Positions 42,558-49,378 of a stretch of 64,000 nt of DNA are shown one piece after another; the stretch's first letter is position 1; each line of letters opens with the position of its first letter. The position numbers and the translations under genes are program-made. Below the pieces are notes generated by a model, which saw only the letters and a program-made list of their open reading frames with translations, was not told the origin of the DNA and made no database searches. The stretch lies in IMG/VR virus record IMGVR_UViG_3300031857_000005, positions 124,001 to 188,000 of that record, one strand, 5' to 3'. Source of the stretch: a virus.

Positions 42558-43935
42558 TTTTAAAAATATTATTTTTATTCATTATATAATTATATAATTC
42601 TTGTGTGTTTTTATTTGCCTCAGTAGATACGGTACCATCTTTCTCATGGTGAAAATATGTGAATAGAGGTTTTGGTATTCTTTTACCAACAAAACCATTG
42701 TTCATCATTCTAACCCATAAATCATAATCTTCCCATCCTTTCATTTCTTCGTCATATCCTCCACAAATATCAAATGATTCTCTTGTAAACATTGAACAAT
42801 TCACAATGAATGGTCCTTGTATCAATCTTTCTTTTGTCCATTCAGGACGATTCTCAATTCCACTCATTTGTCCAATGTGATTAGTATCGCAATATACGGG
42901 ACTGATATTGTTATCTTTTTTAATAATATTCACACAAGTTTGAATATATTCTGATGAAATCATGTCGTCAGAATCTAAAGGTAAGATATAAACACCGTTT
43001 GAGTTTTTTATTCCGTTATTTCTGGCATTTGCCGGACCTCCATTTTCTTGATTAATAATTTTAATATTTGGATGATTGGATAATGAACTCAATTTATTTA
43101 AGACGTATTCATCCGTGGATCCATCATTAACAATAATCAACTCAAAATTTTTGTATGTGGAATTAAAAACGGACTCAATTGATTTATGAAACATTTTACC
43201 ATAATTATGAACCGGCATAATTACCGAGACTAAAGGTAAATTTTTATTTGGGTTTAATACTGGTAAGTTGTTCTCTAAAATGTTAGGTAGATGAGGTTTG
43301 TAATTTTCAATAAAAACTTTCCTATTTTTATCCCATTGTTCATTTGTCATGCCAATTGATAAATGAGTTATTGGAATATTGGAAACTACCCCAACCTTAA
43401 CACCGTTAATATGGTTCTCAAATGAAAATGTTGTATCATAAAAATGGAAACCTTCAACTGATTCATTAAATGGTTTAACAATTGTTTTTTTATTTATCAT
43501 CATAAATACACCATCAATAATTACGGTGTCGATGATTTTACCCCCAAAAGGTTCATTATAGGATGAAAGCCATTTTTTACCATTATGTTGATGATAAACT
43601 TGTCCTACCATTTCTGAACTAATCTCCCACCACATACCTGACGAAGGGTAGTATCTTGTTCCTGCAACACCCAATATCCCAAATTCAGGTTTCTTGGTAA
43701 AATGTTCTATAACTCTTTTAGCCCAATACCCCTTTTCAAAAATGATATCATCATGACATAAAACAACGATATCATTTAGACTTTCGGATAAAATTTCATT
43801 ATAAACTACTGACAATGATTTTTCACCATTATTAATTTTCTCAATGATTTGTACATCATTAATCCCACAAGTTTCCTTAATATGTTCAATAAACTTTGGT
43901 TTTGTTGATTTTGTACTATACCCAATTGTAATCAT
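42541..43935 (-). CDS. Two-domain glycosyltransferase (GT-A plus GT2)
   Basis: 464 residues with two catalytic units in one chain. Residues 1-225: LSVVYNEILSESLNDIVVLC then HDDIIFEKGYW, an HDD metal site, and GVFMMINKKTIV, as in bacterial GT-A proteins. From about 235: PLVSVIMPVHNYGKMFHKSI, ELIIVNDGSTDEYVLNKL, NNGIKNSNGVYILPLDSDDM and GGYDEEMKGWEDYDLWVRM, a textbook GT2 domain with DSDD metal site and ED base. Tandem GTs of this kind add two sugars in turn. It overlaps dut by 4 nt. Confidence 0.9.
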   Translation of the reverse strand: MITIGYSTKSTKPKFIEHIKETCGINDVQIIEKINNGEKSLSVVYNEILSESLNDIVVLCHDDIIFEKGYWAKRVIEHFTKKPEFGILGVAGTRYYPSSGMWWEISSEMVGQVYHQHNGKKWLSSYNEPFGGKIIDTVIIDGVFMMINKKTIVKPFNESVEGFHFYDTTFSFENHINGVKVGVVSNIPITHLSIGMTNEQWDKNRKVFIENYKPHLPNILENNLPVLNPNKNLPLVSVIMPVHNYGKMFHKSIESVFNSTYKNFELIIVNDGSTDEYVLNKLSSLSNHPNIKIINQENGGPANARNNGIKNSNGVYILPLDSDDMISSEYIQTCVNIIKKDNNISPVYCDTNHIGQMSGIENRPEWTKERLIQGPFIVNCSMFTRESFDICGGYDEEMKGWEDYDLWVRMMNNGFVGKRIPKPLFTYFHHEKDGTVSTEANKNTQELYNYIMNKNNIFKNENTN

Positions 43936-44546
43936 ATCCCCGTACTTCCGAAACCATTTGAGTTTCTATCTTTATTGTTTATATTATCTACTTTGTTAAA
44001 CTTTATCCATTTACCACACGCTACAGGAGAAAAAACGGCTTGAGCAATTTTTTGTCCTTTTTTGATTGTTGTTGGTAAATTATTTGCGTTAAAAATAATA
44101 ACCTGTATTTCTCCCGTGTATCCTTGATCAACAGTTCCTGGCGAGTTCAATACCATAATACCATCTTTAAGTGCTAACCCACTCTTTGATCTTACTTGAA
44201 GTTCGTACTGTTCAGGAATATCAATATGTAATCCTGTTGGCACTAACTTCCTACCAAACGGAGGAACTTCAATCTCCTCAGTTGAGTATAAATCAAAACC
44301 AGAATCTGTAAAATATGCGTATTGAGGATCAACTGAATCGGGACGACTAAAAGAATAATTCACATTAATCTTTTGTTCGTATCTTTCCATATCTCTCTCT
44401 AACTCGGCAATATCAATTCCAAACTCATCAATAATTGCTTGATAATTCGGTTCTTCATCTCCAAATACTTCATCAAGTTCTTGGAGTTGTTTTAATAAAT
44501 CCTCAAGACTTTCCTCATCGTTATTATCACCTAATGTAAAACTCAT
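43932..44546 (-). CDS. dut: dUTPase with acidic N-terminal extension
   Basis: 204 residues, trimeric dUTP pyrophosphatase. Motif 1 DSGFDLYS (81-88), motif 2 RSKSGLALKDG, motif 3 SPGTVDQGYTGEIQV with the catalytic Asp, motif 4 KKGQKIAQAVFSPV and motif 5 NSNGFGSTG near the end. About 65 residues of acidic helix precede the domain, which is not usual for dUTPases (about 150 residues). It prevents uracil incorporation and provides dUMP for dTMP. It is embedded in the glycan island and overlaps both neighbours by 4 nt. Confidence 0.95.
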   Translation of the reverse strand: MSFTLGDNNDEESLEDLLKQLQELDEVFGDEEPNYQAIIDEFGIDIAELERDMERYEQKINVNYSFSRPDSVDPQYAYFTDSGFDLYSTEEIEVPPFGRKLVPTGLHIDIPEQYELQVRSKSGLALKDGIMVLNSPGTVDQGYTGEIQVIIFNANNLPTTIKKGQKIAQAVFSPVACGKWIKFNKVDNINNKDRNSNGFGSTGI

Positions 44547-45244
44547 TTTAATTCTTTTAATTTTTTAATTGCGTCAACTAAAACAACAACATCCTTTTCA
44601 CAATATTCAGATATTTCTTTTAATTTTTGTTCTTCCCAATAAGCACTATGAACTTTATCTCCAGTTACTTCCCCATCTTTTGGTGTTGGTATATCAAGAC
44701 AAGAACACATCAAATCTAATGAACCAATTGATGTATAAGCTCCGTATTGCCAAATTTCTTTGGTATCAATGGCTTTAACTTCCCAAGGTTTTGTATCATA
44801 TGAAGGAAGAAGTTTTGATGGCATAATACCATTAATAATCATTCTTTTTGCCATCATAGGAATATCAAAATTCTTTAAATTATGCCCACAAAGATAAAAA
44901 TCTAATTTTTGACATCTGTCTAAAAGATTTCTTACTTGAAGTAGTAATTCTTTTTCATCGTCTCCTGAAAATGTTTGTTTTTTTATGTCTCCGTTATCCA
45001 TAACAAATGCCATAGACACACAAACAATTTTTGCAAATTCAGGAACAAGAGCTGCTCGTTTTTTAAACACCTCATCCTTAGTTAATCCATTATCTTCAGG
45101 AAACCTTTTTTGAAACCAATCAAAATATTTGTCAAACTGATTTGCAATACTTGGACTAAATCTTTCACAAGATTCATAATCAGGACATCCACCAACCGTT
45201 TCAATATCCAAGAATAAAATTTTTGTAATAGGAATATTAATCAT
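44543..45244 (-). CDS. 3'-5' exonuclease, DnaQ/PolB-type proofreading domain
   Basis: 233 residues. Exo I FLDIETV (D13, E15), Exo II CGHNLKNFDIPMMAKRM with Asp, and Exo III EISEYCEKDVVVLVDAI with the final Asp; the acidic residues of a DEDD(y) nuclease are all present. This matches the stand-alone predicted 3'-5' exonucleases related to the family B polymerase proofreading domain. It overlaps dut by 4 nt. Role in phage DNA metabolism is expected; partner polymerase is not in this window. Confidence 0.88.
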   Translation of the reverse strand: MINIPITKILFLDIETVGGCPDYESCERFSPSIANQFDKYFDWFQKRFPEDNGLTKDEVFKKRAALVPEFAKIVCVSMAFVMDNGDIKKQTFSGDDEKELLLQVRNLLDRCQKLDFYLCGHNLKNFDIPMMAKRMIINGIMPSKLLPSYDTKPWEVKAIDTKEIWQYGAYTSIGSLDLMCSCLDIPTPKDGEVTGDKVHSAYWEEQKLKEISEYCEKDVVVLVDAIKKLKELK

Positions 45245-45247
45245 AAA

Positions 45248-46465
45248 TTATTTAATTAAAGATTTGTAAAATTCTGCTCGTGTTTTTGTTACATTTTTAA
45301 GATCATATCTATCTTTAACAGTTTCATATAATCTTTCACCCATATCAACAACCATATTTGGGTTGTCAACCAATTTTTTAACATATTTTGCCCAATCTCC
45401 ATGATTTCTATTTTTATCCACTAATAAAGCGTTACCATCAGTAAAATTACCATTATTAAGTGAATGTTTTAAATCAATGGTATAAGGTCCAACATTAGAT
45501 GCGATTAATGCTTTTTTATAGAATCCAGCTTCAATAACCTTAAGTTGTGACTTCATTCGGTTAAATACATGATCAACAATTGGTGCCAATGAAATATCAA
45601 ACTTAGAGTAGTTCTTGGCATATGATGTGGTAGGTTTTGTCCAAACCCTTACATAGTTTTCATTTTCCCAACCAAAATATTCTTCATCGTTAAATTTATC
45701 CAAAAATGTTTTATAGTTTGGTGTAATGATTTTATAATTGTTAGTAAATATACTCTCATATTTAACCCAAACAGTTTCTTCAGGTCTAATTGGTCTTCTT
45801 GTCTCTTGTCCTGTCTGTTTGTTTATTTCAGTCACAGTTCCTCTTGTATCAAAACCACAAACATAATATTGTAATTTATCTTGGATTGGTTTTAACTTTG
45901 ACACCATTCCATCTAAAAGTTTTAAATCGTGAAGGTGAGATGATCCCCCTAACCAACCAACTCTAATTTTTTCTGATGGTAATGTTGGTTGATTAAATTG
46001 TTCTTCGTTTGGATTAATTGCATTTGGTAAAACAAGAACATTTTTATTAAATTTTCTTATTTCATCGGCGAATAATTCTGTCGTTGTTGTGACATACGAA
46101 CAAACTTTCATGTTTGCCGTTATCTTTTCGTGTATTTTATTTGTTACAATTAATTGATGTATTGGGTGTTCCTTTGTTGGTAACCAATAATCATCAATAT
46201 CCATAATAACAACAATACCATTTGATTTTAATTTTTCTATTAATGATGGAGTTTCTTCATAGTTATTCCCAATATTTCTATGGAAATGAACAATTTGATA
46301 CTGACCCCAATATTTGTCATCATCAACTTTTGGTTGGAAGTCTATGTCAACATGAAAATCATCAGAATATAAATTTTGTAACATTACATGGGGGTCAACG
46401 GATCTGTACTTACCAACACCTGAACCATCAGATGGGAGTACTAATACTTTAATTTTTTCTTTCAT
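45248..46465 (-). CDS. Glycosyltransferase, GT4-like (GT-B)
   Basis: 405 residues. N-terminal KVLVLPSDGSGVGKYRSVDP, then IVVIMDIDDYWLPTKEHP; the linker strand KIRVGWLGGSSHLHDLKLLD, and a C-terminal donor domain with YSKFDISLAPIVDHVFNRMK and KVIEAGFYKKALIASNVGPY, the Glu-containing motif of GT4 enzymes. It is the first gene of the long minus-strand glycan operon, behind a terminator and a TATTTAT motif. Confidence 0.88.
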   Translation of the reverse strand: MKEKIKVLVLPSDGSGVGKYRSVDPHVMLQNLYSDDFHVDIDFQPKVDDDKYWGQYQIVHFHRNIGNNYEETPSLIEKLKSNGIVVIMDIDDYWLPTKEHPIHQLIVTNKIHEKITANMKVCSYVTTTTELFADEIRKFNKNVLVLPNAINPNEEQFNQPTLPSEKIRVGWLGGSSHLHDLKLLDGMVSKLKPIQDKLQYYVCGFDTRGTVTEINKQTGQETRRPIRPEETVWVKYESIFTNNYKIITPNYKTFLDKFNDEEYFGWENENYVRVWTKPTTSYAKNYSKFDISLAPIVDHVFNRMKSQLKVIEAGFYKKALIASNVGPYTIDLKHSLNNGNFTDGNALLVDKNRNHGDWAKYVKKLVDNPNMVVDMGERLYETVKDRYDLKNVTKTRAEFYKSLIK

Positions 46466-46515
46466 AAATTAGTTATATAATAATCCAATTATAATCATTA
46501 ATTTATGATATATCA

Positions 46516-46522
46516 ATAAATA
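46516..46522 (-). promoter_or_regulatory. TATTTAT motif heading the glycan operon
   Basis: On the complement, TTTTATTTATTGATATATC lies 50 nt before the GT4-like gene at 46465, just past the terminator of the preceding unit. Spacing is longer than usual, so this is a weaker candidate. Confidence 0.4.
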
Positions 46523-46530
46523 AAAAACAA

Positions 46531-46556
46531 AAAACCCCCACTTTTGGTGGAGGTTT
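46531..46556 (-). terminator. Terminator of the small-protein operon
   Basis: On the complement, AAACC-T-CCAC and GTGG-G-GGTTT arms pair with one mismatch around a 5-nt loop, then TTTTTTG. It follows the gene ending at 46589 and precedes the glycan operon. Confidence 0.75.
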
Positions 46557-46588
46557 AGCCGATGTAATAAAATACAAAGGGGTGCGTG

Positions 46589-47185
46589 TTATTCTGATAT
46601 TTTTCTAATTTTAGTTACTCTACCCTCAAAAAGATGTTGACCAACTCTAAATTTAAATTGTTCATTTGATTTTTTTGTTGACTCAACTAACAAACCATTT
46701 TCTTTCAAAACATCCTCAACAGTTTCTCTAACGATAGTTTTAATATCACTTGCGGATATACCAATTGATTGTGGTTGGGGATTACTAACTCTTTGTTTAG
46801 TTTCATTAATTACTTCACCTTTTGCGTTTGTGTTCATTAATCTTGATGCCTTCTCAACTAAATCATTAGATAATGATGGTCCTCCCATATTAGATGGTTG
46901 ATTAATTGGATGTTCCATCATTAATCTTTTAATCTCATCAGGTAATTTTGAATTTGCTATTCTATCTACTGTAGGTACCTCAGTGTTATACGATTTTGGG
47001 ATTGACTCCTCACTTAATAAATTTTGTGGTAAGTTATAACTGGCATTAACAGGTTGAAATTCTTCTACCATTGGAGAGTTAAATGCTTCAGGATTATTAA
47101 TCCCATTACGACCCATTGTGTCGTGTCTCTCCATTATTTTTTTTGATATCATTAATTTATTTATCAAATCTTGTTCTGCTGACAT
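46589..47185 (-). CDS. Phage protein, possible virion component
   Basis: 198 residues. The N-terminal 130 are Asn/Pro/Ser-rich and probably disordered; the C-terminal 60, ISASDIKTIVRETVEDVLKE and FKFRVGQHLFEGRVTKIRKI, form a helix plus a small beta domain that I know from other phage proteins. No function assigned. It is last in the five-gene operon starting at 49326. Confidence 0.65.
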   Translation of the reverse strand: MSAEQDLINKLMISKKIMERHDTMGRNGINNPEAFNSPMVEEFQPVNASYNLPQNLLSEESIPKSYNTEVPTVDRIANSKLPDEIKRLMMEHPINQPSNMGGPSLSNDLVEKASRLMNTNAKGEVINETKQRVSNPQPQSIGISASDIKTIVRETVEDVLKENGLLVESTKKSNEQFKFRVGQHLFEGRVTKIRKISE

Positions 47186-47186
47186 A

Positions 47187-47591
47187 TTATACTAAATTTT
47201 CTTGGTTATTATCAAATACTGCATTTATCACAACGCTTGTCATACTTTTATCACCATTTGGGTTATATCCAGGTTTTGGTTCATTAAATGTTTCTGCCGT
47301 AGGTCTGAATGACACTATCTTGTCAACCCTAAACATTCTCCAACTTGGTAATGGTTTTTTTCCTAAATACGCCTTATGAGACGCCCCCTCTAAATCCCAA
47401 GCTCGTAACACAGGATTTCCTGCCTTACTATACCCAAAACAAACAGGTTCTATTGTTCTTAAACCATTTCCACCTGGTTCATCACCTTGGTAATAAATCA
47501 CAACTTTTTGTCGTTTCTTAATTGCATCAACGATTGACTCAATAGATGCTACCTCAAGAATAAGACTTTTTAATGTGTTGTAAAGTTTCAT
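47187..47591 (-). CDS. Stand-alone WYL-domain protein with targeting-like N-terminus
   Basis: 134 residues. MKLYNTLKSLILEVASIESI begins with a helix ending I-L-E/V, loosely like the other capsid-targeting motifs. Then a WYL domain: IVDAIKKRQKVVIYYQGDEP, RTIEPVCFGYSKAGNPVLRA, WDLEGAS, and SWRMFRVDKIVSF. WYL domains bind ligands, often nucleic acid or nucleotides, and normally sit behind an HTH in regulators of defence systems; here there is no HTH. Overlaps the next gene by 1 nt. It could be a packaged or free ligand-binding protein. Confidence 0.75.
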   Translation of the reverse strand: MKLYNTLKSLILEVASIESIVDAIKKRQKVVIYYQGDEPGGNGLRTIEPVCFGYSKAGNPVLRAWDLEGASHKAYLGKKPLPSWRMFRVDKIVSFRPTAETFNEPKPGYNPNGDKSMTSVVINAVFDNNQENLV

Positions 47592-47878
47592 TAAACTGAT
47601 GGAGTGGTATATGGTTTATCGTATTGATATTCATTAATTTTTATTTCATTTTTTCTTTCTAAAATATCAACTGAAGAACCACCATTAACAGTATCCAAAA
47701 ATGATCCAGTACCTTTACCCAATTCATCCCCATCAGACAACGCATCTTTATTTGTTGCCGAATATTGGTTAACAGGTTTGTAATCGTTTTTTGGGATTAA
47801 CTTTTGTCTTTGTTGTTCACCTACTTGACCTAACTCATTCAGAGGTTGATCAAAATTCAATCTTTCACTAATTGCCAT
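47591..47878 (-). CDS. Small disordered phage protein
   Basis: 95 residues, MAISERLNFDQPLNELGQVG then Gly/Asp/Lys-rich sequence ending KPYTTPSV. No predicted fold, no known family. It abuts the WYL gene by 1 nt and the upstream gene by 1 nt, so it is firmly within the operon. Possibly a virion-associated peptide. Confidence 0.6.
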   Translation of the reverse strand: MAISERLNFDQPLNELGQVGEQQRQKLIPKNDYKPVNQYSATNKDALSDGDELGKGTGSFLDTVNGGSSVDILERKNEIKINEYQYDKPYTTPSV

Positions 47879-47879
47879 T

Positions 47880-48347
47880 TTAAATTATTTTTTTTATTAA
47901 ATCATTTATCCTTTTAAGGTTTTCTGTGATTTTTATATCATCATTATAATCTTTGTGACTTTTTACGTCTCTATTCATATTTGATAACCATCCCATGTCA
48001 TCAATTAATTCGTCAGTAATGTCATCAGGCATTACATCACTTACCGCTTGATTTGTATGAGTTCCGTTTCTCATTCCATCAATTGTTGTTGTTACCCAAT
48101 TATTCATATAATCACCACCATTTAAAATATATGGTGCATCTTCTTTATTACCGTCAAAATATTTAAACCAATTTTGAATTCTTTCTAACTGCTGAAATGT
48201 TACTTGTCCATTATCTCTTAAGAACATATTTCTTTTGTGTCCCTCAACAGTTGCATCAGAATTTGGTACTTGATCAAAACATTGTTGTAAGTACTGTGTA
48301 AGTTCTTTAGGTAATACTACTACCTGTCCGTATAATTCTTTATTCAC
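47880..48347 (-). CDS. Phage protein, unknown function
   Basis: 155 residues: VVVLPKELTQYLQQCFDQVP, VEGHKRNMFLRDNGQVTFQQ, WFKYFDGNKEDAPYILNGGD. Helical with an amphipathic C-terminus (ENLKRINDLIKKII), which resembles the targeting helices but lies at the end of the protein. Overlaps the upstream gene by 8 nt. Family not recognised. Confidence 0.6.
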   Translation of the reverse strand: MNKELYGQVVVLPKELTQYLQQCFDQVPNSDATVEGHKRNMFLRDNGQVTFQQLERIQNWFKYFDGNKEDAPYILNGGDYMNNWVTTTIDGMRNGTHTNQAVSDVMPDDITDELIDDMGWLSNMNRDVKSHKDYNDDIKITENLKRINDLIKKII

Positions 48348-49326
48348 CTGTTTTGAGTATTTTGATTAAATTGTTTATACTTATCCCTTCTTTTTCCGCA
48401 ATCTTTTTAATTGATTGTAAATTCCTTGTTAATATTTTATTAACTGGTGTATCGTCAATTTCGGAATCTTTCTTAACAACATCTCCTGATTTATTTTTTT
48501 TATTAAGAATAATTTCGTCAATCATCCTCACCATTTTTTCTTTTTCAATTTCTGATAATCTTTTTTTAGTAAAACAATTTTTACATTCACCTTGTTTTTT
48601 TTCTCGTTTTAATTGTTTGTCTAAACTCTTATCAAATCCAAATACCTTACATCTTTCATCTCTCTCAAATAAATCTTCAATACCCAACTTTTCCATAGTT
48701 TCCATACATTCTTTATATGTCTTATCATTTTTGGTTTCTTCATCACCAAACGCGCCAGACATATCTATTTCATCAAGTATATTTTCGTCATCATTTTCAA
48801 TTGATTCACCATAATAAACTCTATAACCACGAACAACAGGATTGTTTGTTTGTCTTGTTGTTATCACAGTTTGATCCATTGTTTTTCTTGGATGCATTCC
48901 TTGATCTAACATTGGTATATTTGAACCTGCAAAAGTACCGTCAGAAGCAACAAACTCAGTCATTTCACCATCAGTTTCTTCATCTTTGTTTTCTTTGTAT
49001 TTTTCAGGAATTTTAGTGTTTAATTTCATTCCTAATTTTTGTCCAAGTTTAATAATGAATGGAGTTGCAATTGTACTTCCTGGTATAATTTGTAATGCAA
49101 TTAACGGTATTAATTTTAATAAATCGGCAGATTGATCTTTAATGAATTCCTTTTCATCTTTAGGTAATTCAAAATCTTTATTTTTTAAATATTCTTTTGC
49201 TGAAGACATAAGAATTTTAACAAGGACTCTTGTTTGTTTTGCCTCATTAGATGCAACTTCTTTGTATTTCTTCAAATCAGAATATACTTTGTCTACAGTT
49301 TTATTTTTTGCCTCTTTAAAAGTCAT
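48340..49326 (-). CDS. Phage protein with LETM1-like hydrophobic segment
   Basis: 328 residues. Residues about 65-110 read DQSADLLKLIPLIALQIIPG followed by STIATPFIIKLGQKLGM, the hydrophobic hairpin that resembles LETM1-like domains in other phage and bacterial proteins. The rest is soluble: an Asp/Glu-rich middle, two Cys in GECKNCFTKKRLS and a helical C-terminus EKEGISINNLIKILK. It may associate with the membrane or with ribosomes as LETM1 does; this is weak inference. First gene of the minus operon, divergent from the plus-strand fibre genes. Confidence 0.6.
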   Translation of the reverse strand: MTFKEAKNKTVDKVYSDLKKYKEVASNEAKQTRVLVKILMSSAKEYLKNKDFELPKDEKEFIKDQSADLLKLIPLIALQIIPGSTIATPFIIKLGQKLGMKLNTKIPEKYKENKDEETDGEMTEFVASDGTFAGSNIPMLDQGMHPRKTMDQTVITTRQTNNPVVRGYRVYYGESIENDDENILDEIDMSGAFGDEETKNDKTYKECMETMEKLGIEDLFERDERCKVFGFDKSLDKQLKREKKQGECKNCFTKKRLSEIEKEKMVRMIDEIILNKKNKSGDVVKKDSEIDDTPVNKILTRNLQSIKKIAEKEGISINNLIKILKTGE

Positions 49327-49340
49327 AGGTATTTTTTACA

Positions 49341-49347
49341 ATAAATA
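49341..49347 (-). promoter_or_regulatory. TATTTAT late motif of the five-gene minus operon
   Basis: On the complement, GTATTTATTGTAAAAAATACC lies 14 nt before the ATG at 49326. It is back to back with the plus-strand motif at 49361. Confidence 0.6.
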
Positions 49348-49360
49348 CTTTGATTTGTGG

Positions 49361-49367
49361 TATTTAT
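49361..49367 (+). promoter_or_regulatory. TATTTAT late motif of the fibre region
   Basis: GTATTTATTTAGAAAAAAG lies 11 nt before the ATG at 49379. With the motif at 49341 it makes a symmetric divergent promoter pair only 14 nt apart. Confidence 0.6.
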
Positions 49368-49378
49368 TTAGAAAAAAG

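Noticed and set aside
29400-46465. Glycan region as a piece of bacterial chromosome
   Set aside because: Phage genes (gp55-like sigma, PhoH, dUTPase, exonuclease) are interleaved and overlap by a few bases with the glycan genes, and composition is uniform.
49142-49378. Longer N-terminus for the LamG-like virion protein
   Set aside because: It would overlap the whole promoter region and the start of the divergent operon; MAQQNINQYVY at 49379 fits a start better.
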